Positions 46,060-54,276 of a stretch of 64,000 bases of DNA are shown here, in pieces. Source of the stretch: Methylomicrobium sp. wino1 (lineage in GTDB: Bacteria > Pseudomonadota > Gammaproteobacteria > Methylococcales > Methylomonadaceae); assembly GCF_003932755.1 (NCBI RefSeq), contig NZ_CP024202.1, positions 2,418,001-2,482,000 of the forward strand. Reading direction: 5' to 3'. Both the position numbers and the translations under genes were made by a program. The first letter of the stretch is position 1. Each line of letters begins with the position of its first letter. The notes beneath the pieces were generated by a model that was not told where the DNA came from, made no database searches, and worked only from the letters and a program-made list of their open reading frames with translations.

Positions 46060-46299
46060 ATATGCCAACATTTCCTCCATGGTCCAAGTTTTGAAAGCCT
46101 TGAGAAAGGAAGGCTTTCAACCGTTCATGCCTCGCCAGGCACGGGTGCGCGACGATTCGCGCGAAGGCTTCGCCAAAGCTAGTGCGGACAGCGGCCTGTT
46201 CGTATTCGAATGAAAGTTCTTTACCGACTGCCTGACGGAAACCCTGACATCGATTAATCCCCTCGACAGCCGAAGTCGAAAACTTCGGCTGTCGAGGGG
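46060..46299 (+). pseudogene. Chimeric remnant of DUF932 and downstream acidic-protein genes
   Basis: 46079-46180 reads VQVLKALRKEGFQPFMPRQA then VRDDSREGFAK, matching residues about 55-85 of the DUF932 protein at 52741. After GAATGA the next bases match the FTDCLTETL...INP segment of the gene at 53683. The piece then ends in an inverted repeat with 18-base arms (46259-46276 and 46282-46299, 5-base loop) built from that gene's CCGAAGTCGAAAA sequence. So a second copy of this gene pair once stood here and was deleted down to a scar. Confidence 0.8.
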
Positions 46300-46426
46300 A
46301 TTACCGGACGAGGTTAGGTCGCGAATCAAGAAAAAGCAAGTCTGCGACTGGGGTTATTGTTCTCAAGAATTACGTAGTGCAAAGATCTCGTGCCGGGACG
46401 AAAAGGGGCCATTCGGTATTCATAGA

Positions 46427-46506
46427 TTCCGTATTTCACGGGATGTTATTCCATATTTCACGTCTCTATTTTCCGTATTTTTCGTTGTTATTATCCGTAT
46501 TTTACG
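46427..46506 (+). promoter_or_regulatory. Four 14-bp iterons at exact 22-base spacing before the ATPase gene
   Basis: Near-repeats of TTCCGTATTTCACG start at 46427, 46449, 46471 and 46493 (variants TTCCATATTTCACG, TTCCGTATTTTTCG, ATCCGTATTTTACG). The period is 22 bases each time, about two helical turns, so bound proteins would line up on one face. The last repeat ends 14 bases before the ATG at 46521. Likely operator for autoregulation. Confidence 0.75.
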
Positions 46507-46520
46507 ATACAGTCCTCGGC

Positions 46521-47759
46521 ATGAATTCGACCGCTATTTATCCACGATTGATTACAGCACGCATTGCCGAAGCCATGGCCGACACCCCCGTGGTCATGCT
46601 TGCCGGGCCACGCCAAGCCGGTAAAACCACTTTAGTACGGCAAATCTCCGAAAACCGATTGCGATATCTAACCTTAGACGATGAATTGACCCTGCTGGCC
46701 GCACGAGAAGATCCGGTCGGTATGATTCGCAGTCTGGACCGAGCCGTCATCGACGAAATACAACGCGCGCCGCAGTTACTGCTGGCCATCAAAAAAAGCG
46801 TCGACGAGGACAGGCGCTCGGGGCGTTTTTTGCTGACTGGTTCGGCCAATGTGATGGCGCTACCCACCGTGGCCGATTCACTGGCCGGACGCATGGAGAC
46901 ATTGTCGCTGCTGCCCTTGTCGCAAAGCGAGTTACACCGGCGTTCGGCGAATTGGCTGGACGCGATTTTTTCAGGAACGATCTTGAAAGCCGAAGCCCCC
47001 GAGGTAGCGGACGATCTGATCGAGACCGTATTGAAAGGCGGCTATCCCGAAGCGCTCTCGCGTACTACCGTGAGGCGCCGCACGGTCTGGGCCAGACAGT
47101 ATATCGATGCCATCATCCAGCGCGATGTCCGAGAGGTAGCGGGCATCGACAAGTTGGACCAGTTGCCGCGTTTTCTTCGTTGCCTGGCACAGGTTGCAGG
47201 TCAGATGTGTAATTACACACAACTCGGCGGGCAGGTAGGTCTCGATAGCAAGACAGCGGCCCGTTATATCGGCGTTCTCGAACACATGTACCTGTTACAA
47301 CGGGTCGAAGTTTGGGCCAAAAATCGGCTCAATCGAGTCGTGAAGACACCGAAACTACAGTTCATAGACTCCGGCTTGCTGTCCACGCTGCTGAATTTGG
47401 ATGCGACCGGCGTGCATCAGGAACGAAGCCGCTTCGGCAAGGTGCTGGAAACCTTTGTTTATGGGGAATTGCTCAAGCATGCCGCGACAGCCGAAGGGGA
47501 ATATCGAATATTGTATTACCGCGATCAGGACAAGTTCGAGGTCGACGTCGTCATCGAAAATGCAGACGGCCAACTGGTAGGCGTCGAAGTCAAGGCTTCC
47601 GCGACCGTCAAAGAAAGCGACCTGCGCGGTTTGAAAAAACTGGCCAATGCCGCGCCGAACGCGTTCAAACGGGGCATCCTATTATACGACGGCACGGAAA
47701 CCCTGCCTCTGGGGGACGGTTTATGGGCAGCGCCCATCGCCACGTTATGGGGCACATGA
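46521..47759 (+). CDS. AAA_14/DUF4143 ATPase
   Basis: 412 residues from ATG 46521; a longer upstream frame runs through the iterons and is not used. Walker A LAGPRQAGKTTLVRQI lies at about 25-40, Walker B AVIDEIQRAP near 80, and sensor LLTGSANVMALP near 110. The C-terminal DUF4143 domain (about 200-360) includes a winged-helix segment LGGQVGLDSKTAARYIGVLE and a PD-(D/E)XK-like DQDKFEVDVVIENADGQLVG then VEVKAS. The family is widespread, often as stand-alone genes; the role is uncertain and possibly regulatory or toxin-like. Complete. Confidence 0.9.
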   Translation: MNSTAIYPRLITARIAEAMADTPVVMLAGPRQAGKTTLVRQISENRLRYLTLDDELTLLAAREDPVGMIRSLDRAVIDEIQRAPQLLLAIKKSVDEDRRSGRFLLTGSANVMALPTVADSLAGRMETLSLLPLSQSELHRRSANWLDAIFSGTILKAEAPEVADDLIETVLKGGYPEALSRTTVRRRTVWARQYIDAIIQRDVREVAGIDKLDQLPRFLRCLAQVAGQMCNYTQLGGQVGLDSKTAARYIGVLEHMYLLQRVEVWAKNRLNRVVKTPKLQFIDSGLLSTLLNLDATGVHQERSRFGKVLETFVYGELLKHAATAEGEYRILYYRDQDKFEVDVVIENADGQLVGVEVKASATVKESDLRGLKKLANAAPNAFKRGILLYDGTETLPLGDGLWAAPIATLWGT

Positions 47760-48150
47760 AAGGCGATGGGGAAAATCCATTGCCAAGATGTTAGAGAGTC
47801 TCAATCTTTTCGGTCCATTCTCCGTGCTTATTTCTCTTGATTATCGGCAAACAGTGCGCGATCTTTCATGCCATCGGCGGCTAAAAGATAAAGCACAATT
47901 CCTCATCCATGCCGGATCATTGAATTCCTGAAGTTTACTACACAGTAGTTATCGTGAATGAAGTGATACAGGGATGCAATGACCTATATCTCGTAAACAA
48001 CTAGGCTCATCGTGCTGATTCCGGTTCGATAAGAAGAGGAATCGGGTCACAAATTATTTAATTGCACTTGACAAAAAATTGAACTATTGTTCACAAAAAA
48101 TAAAGTCTTAAATTTAACCCTTTCTGTGTTCTTCGAATGAGGGAGGACGT
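47760..48150. other. Intergenic before the patatin gene
   Basis: No gene recognised. A TTGACA at 48068-48073 is followed by TGAACTATTGTTCA (48079-48092), a small inverted repeat with arms TGAAC/GTTCA. It is a possible operator, though no good -10 is seen at 17 bases. GGGAGG stands before the ATG at 48151. Confidence 0.35.
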
Positions 48151-50079
48151 ATGGCAGAAAAAAATTTCTACATCGGCTTTGCGTCTGCCGGTGCGATCTC
48201 GGCGGGTGCTTATTCGGCCGGTGTACTGGATTTTTTGATCTTGGCTCTCGACGAATGGGCGAAGGAACGGAAAGAAGATGACCATCAGGTCGTGATACCG
48301 GTATTTTCCGGTGCATCCGCAGGATCGATAACTTCCGCGATCGGGATGCTAGCGGCAGCGCGGGAAAAGAAACCGAATCTCAAACCGGGAGAAGCGGAGC
48401 ATTACCTACAAACCCTCTACGATTGCTGGGTCTCCGGGCCGGACCTGAACGTATCGGGGTATGTTGCCGGCACCTTGTTGAGTCTGTCCGATTTGGAGGA
48501 CGACGAGGTCTTTTCGCTGCTCAATAGCCGATTGTTGGATGACATTGCCGAACAGGCATTCAAGGACCTGGCGGGTCTTAAACGGGAAGCCCCCGCTTAT
48601 TTTCCGCAACGCGTCCACCTTTACATGACCCAAACCAATACCCGGGGCGTCCCTTATCGGATCAAGTTCGACGGCGGCAAGGATAGCGGATACCACATGC
48701 TCTGCCATGCCGATAGAGCGCATTATGTGATTGAAGGGTTGGGTACCGCATCGTTCGTCAGCAAATGGGCCGATGCGGATCAAGCCTTTCTTCCGCTCAA
48801 TGCCGATGCTCTGAAAACGCCGACGGTCGGCGGAACATTACCTTCGGTATGGAAAGACTACAGCCAACATACGCTCGCTTCCGGCGCCTTTCCGATCGGC
48901 CTGAAAGCCCGATTTTTCGATGTAAGTAAGGATCATTACGAAAAACGCAGATGGCCGTCGTCCATCGAAGCCGACTATCTGGATAAAGTCCAACCGGATT
49001 GGCCAGACGCATCGACCGGCGATAACAATTATTCCTATACGGCGATTGATGGCGGGGTGATCAACAATCATCCTTTCGAATACACGCGATACAGTTTGAT
49101 GAAAGATTATCCGGAGCGCAATGAACGGAATCCGGAGTATGCCGACCGTACCGTCATCATGGTCAACCCGTTTCCGGAGCCGCCCGATTTCGCATCGGAT
49201 CAAGAAGCGAAAAAATATGATTTGTTGACCATATTGCTCCGCTTATTTCCGACCCTGCTCAATCAAAACCGATTCAAATTCGAAGAAATGGTTTTAGCGT
49301 TAGATGACGAAACCGCGAGCCGCTGGCTTATTTCGCCGCGCAGATATGTTGGCGAGGCGTTGCAAAAACATGGCATCGCATGCGGTTTACTCGGCGGTTT
49401 CGGAGGATTTGTCGACCGGGCATTCAGAGAACACGATTACGAGTTAGGACGAAAAAATTGCCAGGATTTTCTATCGCGATGGTTCGGCGTCGACTCCGGA
49501 AATAAGCATGTTTCCACTAAAAACATAACATTGCCTCAATTGCAAAGCGGACTCCCATCCAACGAGGGCAAAGCGCCGATTATCCCCTTATACGGCAAGG
49601 CCCGAGATCCGGTTGCAGTCAGACCGTGGCCGAGAATATCCAAACGCAAAGTGCGGGACATTGCCGAGATGGCCGAGCTACGCCTAAAAAAATTGGTTCC
49701 CAAGCTCTTGTCGAAACACCTGAACGGACCGAAATGGTTTGCGGTACGTTCTTTATTTGCATTGGCAAACATAAAAGATACGGTGTATTACGCCTGCTTG
49801 GCGGACCTGACCCGACGCGACCAATGCACCGATTTCAAAGACCTAACCGACCCGCAGCGCAAAGTGCTGGCGGCCTGCATGAATCCGTCATACGACTATC
49901 TGACGCCGAACGGCATCGCGGAAGACACCGGCCTTGCCATTGCCGTTGTCAACGATGTGATTAGAGAATTGTTAAAGAAGAAGCTCTTGTACAAGTTTCG
50001 CGGAGTGATCAACAGAAAAGAACTCTATACCTACGAACCGCGCGGCAAATTTTACGACACGAATCCGAAATATAAATAA
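48151..50079 (+). CDS. Patatin-like phospholipase with C-terminal winged-helix region
   Basis: 642 residues. The patatin fold is shown by the glycine-rich FASAGAISAGAYSAGVL (oxyanion loop, 10-26), nucleophile elbow SGASAGS (GxSxG, Ser near 52) and the catalytic Asp in AIDGGVINNHPFEY near 295. The middle region carries no motif I know. The last 90 residues (LTDPQRKVLAACMNPSYDYL, then IAEDTGLAIAVVNDVIRELL) look like a winged helix. Patatins occur as membrane-degrading effectors in bacterial defence (CapV type) and as stand-alone lipases; no nucleotide cyclase is next to it. Catalytic dyad intact. Confidence 0.88.
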   Translation: MAEKNFYIGFASAGAISAGAYSAGVLDFLILALDEWAKERKEDDHQVVIPVFSGASAGSITSAIGMLAAAREKKPNLKPGEAEHYLQTLYDCWVSGPDLNVSGYVAGTLLSLSDLEDDEVFSLLNSRLLDDIAEQAFKDLAGLKREAPAYFPQRVHLYMTQTNTRGVPYRIKFDGGKDSGYHMLCHADRAHYVIEGLGTASFVSKWADADQAFLPLNADALKTPTVGGTLPSVWKDYSQHTLASGAFPIGLKARFFDVSKDHYEKRRWPSSIEADYLDKVQPDWPDASTGDNNYSYTAIDGGVINNHPFEYTRYSLMKDYPERNERNPEYADRTVIMVNPFPEPPDFASDQEAKKYDLLTILLRLFPTLLNQNRFKFEEMVLALDDETASRWLISPRRYVGEALQKHGIACGLLGGFGGFVDRAFREHDYELGRKNCQDFLSRWFGVDSGNKHVSTKNITLPQLQSGLPSNEGKAPIIPLYGKARDPVAVRPWPRISKRKVRDIAEMAELRLKKLVPKLLSKHLNGPKWFAVRSLFALANIKDTVYYACLADLTRRDQCTDFKDLTDPQRKVLAACMNPSYDYLTPNGIAEDTGLAIAVVNDVIRELLKKKLLYKFRGVINRKELYTYEPRGKFYDTNPKYK

Positions 50080-50248
50080 TTAGATCGTCCGTGATTAAGC
50101 CTTAACACTTTAATAAAAACTAACGAGACATTAACAAGTTTGGGCAACCTGATAAAAGTTTATTTGGCTTTATATCAAATGTGGTCTTAATGTGCTTTTG
50201 ACAGAGCTGAGCCTAGTCAACTGTAACAATAAGAAATAGGAGAAAATG

Positions 50249-50341
50249 ATGGCTAGAATAATAATTGATCCTGGTCATGGCGGATATCAGACAATTCCCC
50301 GTGACTCATCATGGAATAACCCTCTGTGTCAATATACCTGA
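50249..50341 (+). pseudogene. N-terminal stub of an N-acetylmuramoyl-L-alanine amidase
   Basis: Strong SD AGGAG then ATG, MARIIIDPGHGGYQTIPRDS, stop after 30 codons. IIIDPGHGG is the first zinc-ligand motif of Amidase_3 enzymes. The rest of the domain is missing, so it is inactive as an amidase. Confidence 0.6.
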
Positions 50342-50770
50342 GACACCGCCCCTGCAGACACGCCAACTATCGGCATGGCAAAGCTCCTAGATTTTAATGA
50401 ATAAAACGGTACCACGTCCGGCAATGAGCCTTCCCAGCTACCTTCGGCACGTATTCATTCAAAATGCTGTCAGTGACGATTTAAGGGTATCCTCCGCAAG
50501 TTAGTCAAAAACGGTTATCAGCACCAAGATGACTTAGCATTAACCCAATCCAACCAGTTCGTTATACAGTGCTTTTTACTTGCACTAAGGTTTAGGCTTC
50601 CGTTTTTTTATCGATTCCGGTTACGACAAGCTAAACAGCTTTGTGTGAAACACCGTCTTTCATCGCCGAAAGATCCACATGTCATCCGTTAAACAACATG
50701 AGACTTTTATGACGATGCCGAAATCACATATAACGGACGAATAGACAATACAATCGATGAGGTTTCATAA
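50342..50770. other. Intergenic, nothing recognised
   Basis: No coding frame or motif that I can support. May contain eroded sequence from the amidase gene. Confidence 0.4.
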
Positions 50771-51892
50771 ATGCAAAATCGCTACAAAGTCACCACTTGG
50801 AATATCGAATGGCTGGGTCGCTTGCTGCGCGATATCGATGACGACCGAAAGTCGGACAATCAACGCGCACGGCTGCAGCAAAGGTTACTGGCGCTTTACG
50901 TCGCCATTGCCGAGATTGCGCCCGATGTGCTGTGCATTACCGAAGGGCCGGCCGGCGATACGGCTATCGACCGATTCGTCGACGGCATGCCGGGATATAC
51001 TGCAGTCAAACGTCCGCCCGGCGAGCCCTATCACCAACGCGGTCAGCAATGGATTTGGTTTTTGGTCAAAGACTCTTTGGCGGCATCGGCCTCGCTGCTG
51101 CCGATCACGGTCTGGCGCGATTACACGGAACAAGCCTCGCCGGAAGCCGAACACAAGGCCAATTGGCCGGTGCATCGTTGGGGCAGTATCGATACCACGA
51201 CCCATAACCATTACCGGCACCCGCAGGTATTGACCGTGACCCTGTGCGACACGAAAGTCGAAATGATCGGCGGCCATTTCAAGAGCAAATTGACCACGGT
51301 CGGCAACTACCACAGCGAAGTCGCCGAAACGCGCCGAAAATACATCGAAGCGACCTTGGAAAACCGGATTAAACTGGCAACCGAAGCGCAGAACGTGCGT
51401 TATTATCTCGATCACCGGTTTCGACAGGAAGCCGATCCTTTGATTATACTCATGGGCGATTTCAACGACGGTCCCGGCAAAGAACTGTTCGAACGGCAAT
51501 ATTTATTCTTCGATTTGCTCGACAATCTTCAGGGCGACGTCTTCGCAGCCGAGAAATACCTGAATCATGCGTTGTTCGATTATCCGGCCGAACTCAGATG
51601 GTCGGTACGGTTCAACGACCGGATCGAACCGAACCGCGATCCGCACATCCTATTGGACCACATTCTGTTTACGCAAGCTTTCATCAAAAGCCGCATGCCG
51701 CTTTGCGTCGAAGCCCACGCCGGCAAAGTCGAACACGAGTGCTTCGATCGAATCACCGCGCAACTGCCCTCGGGGCTGCACTTGAGCGATCACAAACCGG
51801 TGACCTGTCTAATAACCCAGGCTACGAATAATCGATGCCTGGACGAAACTTCAGCCGTTTCTCCATCTAATGACGCACGATGTCGGCCATAG
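50771..51892 (+). CDS. Endonuclease/exonuclease/phosphatase (EEP) family protein
   Basis: 373 residues, single EEP domain. Motifs in order are TTWNIEWLG (metal/Asn site, residue 8-16), CITEGPAG (Glu, about 58), HFKSK (about 165), LMGDFNDGPG (about 225) and LHLSDHKPV (catalytic Asp-His, about 345). This Mg-dependent fold cleaves phosphodiesters in DNA, RNA, phospholipids or inositol phosphates; the substrate cannot be told. The start codon is at 50771; no strong SD is seen, only GAGG about 15 bases upstream. It stands alone after the patatin region. Confidence 0.88.
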   Translation: MQNRYKVTTWNIEWLGRLLRDIDDDRKSDNQRARLQQRLLALYVAIAEIAPDVLCITEGPAGDTAIDRFVDGMPGYTAVKRPPGEPYHQRGQQWIWFLVKDSLAASASLLPITVWRDYTEQASPEAEHKANWPVHRWGSIDTTTHNHYRHPQVLTVTLCDTKVEMIGGHFKSKLTTVGNYHSEVAETRRKYIEATLENRIKLATEAQNVRYYLDHRFRQEADPLIILMGDFNDGPGKELFERQYLFFDLLDNLQGDVFAAEKYLNHALFDYPAELRWSVRFNDRIEPNRDPHILLDHILFTQAFIKSRMPLCVEAHAGKVEHECFDRITAQLPSGLHLSDHKPVTCLITQATNNRCLDETSAVSPSNDARCRP

Positions 51893-52575
51893 GCCCGACA
51901 GGGTCATTTGACTGAGCGGCTCACCGTCCGGAGCAAGCAGGCGGCCGGTTGATTCTATTGTTCGAAAAGATAAATATACTCATCGTAGATGAAAATTCGA
52001 CCTCGGGGTGCCCGTCAAAGGACGCCGTAAACCCAGCACCTAAATTCCATAGCCTATTGGCCATGATTGATTACATAGATAATTTAGGTGCTGGGTAAAT
52101 ACGTCCATGGCTCTATGCCAGCTCCATGCTGGCAAAGCCTTTACCGAGCACCCCGAGGCCTCCTCCGGCACTGCCGAAATTTGAAGTGCGAAAGGAATAA
52201 CAAACCAATTGAAATCAATTGAAACCAAAACCACAGCTATTTCAATCAGGGTTTTCTCTTGTGTTGCCGGCTTACCGTGTCAGAATCGCTGTCGTGATTA
52301 ACGGCAGTCTCAATTCAAAATTAACCTAACGCTCATGAACAGGCTTACGTTTGGTAATGAGTGGGAGCGAAGGTAATCGCGATAAACGGGCCGTTAAAGA
52401 TGCCGGTGCATGTTATCGACTCGATTTAACAGCGACAAATTTCACCACAAAGACGGTGTGCATGGAGCAATGGCGAGTATAAACGCCGGTTTTTTTCGAG
52501 AGTTTCGATGACAGCAAGGCGATATCAGGCGAAATAAAGAGGCTTTGGAAAAAAATAGGTTTTCGGCATACGTGT
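51893..52575. repeat. Intergenic with a spaced 16-bp inverted repeat
   Basis: No gene. Perfect arms ACCCAGCACCTAAATT (52031-52046) and its complement (52081-52096) enclose 34 bases, and a further small hairpin GCCAGC...GCTGGC lies near 52115-52133. This could be a palindromic unit or non-autonomous element. Confidence 0.55.
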
Positions 52576-52656
52576 TCACTGCGTTTCAGTGATAACCCTT
52601 AGCCGCCGCGAGTCTGCATCATCCGGCGGCCGGTTCCTGCGGGAATCGTGCAGACG
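52576..52656 (+). promoter_or_regulatory. Upstream element U, copy 1
   Basis: 81 bases nearly identical to 56462-56542. It holds a short hairpin TCACTG-CGTTT-CAGTGA and a longer one closed by GTCTGCA/TGCAGAC with inner TTCC...GGAA. It lies a few bases before leader L1 of the DUF932 gene. Present only before the two genes that start a run, so it may carry their promoter. Confidence 0.7.
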
Positions 52657-52663
52657 CTTTATC

Positions 52664-52717
52664 AACCCAACCGGGGAAACCAATTCCCCGGCGGGATTCG
52701 TGTTTCTTCGGTTTTTT
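52664..52717 (+). promoter_or_regulatory. Structured leader L, copy 1 (DUF932 gene)
   Basis: Two exclusive folds. (a) CCGGGGAA pairs with TTCCCCGG around loop ACCAA, extended by CCC/GGG. (b) CCGGGGAAAC pairs with GTTTCTTCGG, followed by six T, an intrinsic terminator. The DUF932 start codon lies 24 bases further on. Same layout at 53614, 54199, 56228 and 56573. Confidence 0.75.
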
Positions 52718-52740
52718 ATTCATTAATCAGGAGAAACACC

Positions 52741-53595
52741 ATGTCAACCTTAAGTTCACGTTTCAGTTCCGGCTCGCCTATGATCCGGTCCGACTATCCG
52801 TTAACGGACGATGCATTACGTTTGTCCGTGCCTTCGATCTTTGCCGATACCGCGCATGATTCGCGTTCGGACCGGTATGCCTGCATCCCGACGATCCAAG
52901 TTTTGGCTGCATTGAGAAAGGAAGGTTTTCAACCGTTCATGGCCTGCCAAGCACGGGTGCGCGACGATTCCCGCGAAGGCTTTGCCAAGCACATGCTGCG
53001 CTTGCGTCATGCCAGTCAAATCGAAGGGCAGGGCGAGACCAACGAAATCATCCTGCTCAATTCGCATGACGGATCGTCCAGTTATCAAATGCTCGCCGGC
53101 TGTTACCGGTTCGTTTGCCAAAACGGCATGGTGTGCGGCGATACCTTTCAGGATGTTCGCGTTCAACATCGCGGCGATGTCGTCGGTAACGTCATCGAAG
53201 GCGCTTACGAGGTGCTGCTTAACTTCGAGCGTGTTTCCGAATCCAGAGAGGAGATGGCTGCGATCGAATTGACGCCCGACGAGCAACGCGCATTCGCCAA
53301 GTCCTCGTTGCCATTGCGCTTCCAGGAAGGGGCGGATAAACCGGCGCCGGATCAGGTATTGAAACGCCGGCGTAATGCCGATTTCAATGACGATCTTTGG
53401 ACGACGTTTAACGTGATTCAGGAAAATCTGATCAGAGGTGGAATTCCGGTCAGGCGAACGAATGCCAAGGGGCAACGGAAAGTGGTCAATACTCGCCGCA
53501 TTAACGGGATCGACGGCAATGTTCAACTCAACAAAGCGTTATGGACATTGGCCGAAGAAATGAAAGCCATTAAAACGCATCGGGCGGCCGCCTGA
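52741..53595 (+). CDS. DUF932 domain protein
   Basis: 284 residues from ATG 52741 with GGAGAAACACC just upstream. DUF932 signature segments include YACIPTIQVLAALRKEGFQP, FAKHMLRLRHAS, NEIILLNSHDGSSSYQMLAG and RFVCQNGMVCG. The family (phage/plasmid-like LGT type) is common on conjugative elements and in phages, sometimes in plasmid leading regions; biochemical role unknown. First gene of a run of four leader-controlled genes. A deleted duplicate of its N-terminal part lies at 46060. Confidence 0.9.
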   Translation: MSTLSSRFSSGSPMIRSDYPLTDDALRLSVPSIFADTAHDSRSDRYACIPTIQVLAALRKEGFQPFMACQARVRDDSREGFAKHMLRLRHASQIEGQGETNEIILLNSHDGSSSYQMLAGCYRFVCQNGMVCGDTFQDVRVQHRGDVVGNVIEGAYEVLLNFERVSESREEMAAIELTPDEQRAFAKSSLPLRFQEGADKPAPDQVLKRRRNADFNDDLWTTFNVIQENLIRGGIPVRRTNAKGQRKVVNTRRINGIDGNVQLNKALWTLAEEMKAIKTHRAAA

Positions 53596-53613
53596 TTGAG
53601 TCTGTTATCTTTC

Positions 53614-53668
53614 AACCCGACCGGGGAAACCAATTCCCCGGCGGGATGCGTGTTTCCCCGATCTTTTT
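53614..53668 (+). promoter_or_regulatory. Structured leader L, copy 2
   Basis: Same element as 52664. The lower stem reads CCCG/CGGG where copy 5 has CCCA/TGGG, a paired change that supports the fold. Terminator form: CGGGGAAAC with GTTTCCCCG, then CTTTTT after two bases. ATG of the next gene 15 bases downstream. Confidence 0.75.
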
Positions 53669-53682
53669 ACCGGAGAAACACG

Positions 53683-54168
53683 ATGACCCATCAAATTCAA
53701 ACCAAGCAGAACGAATCTCTTCCATTTCTGGTATGGGATACCTGCGATATCGCCATACAACAAGCAAAATTCCTGGTCGAAAACGGCGAGGCCGATGATG
53801 AAGACGACGCTTTTCGTATGGCCTGCGAAGATCAGGATTTATTGGACTTCGAATGGGAGTCGTTCACCGACTGCCTGACCGAAACCTTGCAAGCAATCAA
53901 TCCGGACGGCTATTGGCATGCCGAAGTCGAAAAGTTCGGTTGGCGAAACCTGAACGGTTACGCGGACTTCGAGGCCGACGACGGCAAGACGTTTTTGAAG
54001 AACATTCTGCCGAAAACCGATTGCACGTTTAAGGTCTTTCTGGAGCAGGACCTCATCAGGATTCAGAATTTTCATCACGATGCGCCGACCGGCAACGAAT
54101 GGTACACCGTTCGATCGGCCAAAGCGCTTGACGACGAATTCGAAGCTGATTTTGACGAAGTAGCGTAA
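53683..54168 (+). CDS. Acidic hypothetical protein (161 residues)
   Basis: Start ATG 53683 after CGGAGAAACACG. Strongly acidic (many Asp/Glu, e.g. NGEADDEDDAFRMACEDQDL), Trp-containing, no membrane segment. Ends DDEFEADFDEVA. Unknown family. Strong negative charge could mean DNA mimicry or simply a small regulatory protein. It always appears next to the DUF932 gene here: the scar at 46060 holds fragments of both, in the same order. Confidence 0.75.
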   Translation: MTHQIQTKQNESLPFLVWDTCDIAIQQAKFLVENGEADDEDDAFRMACEDQDLLDFEWESFTDCLTETLQAINPDGYWHAEVEKFGWRNLNGYADFEADDGKTFLKNILPKTDCTFKVFLEQDLIRIQNFHHDAPTGNEWYTVRSAKALDDEFEADFDEVA

Positions 54169-54198
54169 CGACGCCTTTTGAAAAACCCAACCGTTATT

Positions 54199-54252
54199 AA
54201 CCCACTGGGGAAACTGATTCCCTGGTGGGATGCGTGTTTCTCCTGTTTTTTT
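54199..54252 (+). promoter_or_regulatory. Structured leader L, copy 3
   Basis: Hairpin form pairs CCCACTGGGGAA with TTCCCTGGTGGG over 12 positions (two G-U pairs), although the bases differ from copies 1 and 2. Terminator form: GGGGAAAC with GTTTCTCC, then seven T. Precedes the GHKL ATPase gene. Confidence 0.75.
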
Positions 54253-54276
54253 ATATTCATCTACTGGAGCAATACC

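Noticed and set aside
46377-46520. N-terminal extension of the DUF4143 ATPase
   Set aside because: The 48 extra residues would be encoded by the 22-base iterons and give a Phe/Tyr-rich artefact; the family starts near MNSTAIYPRL.
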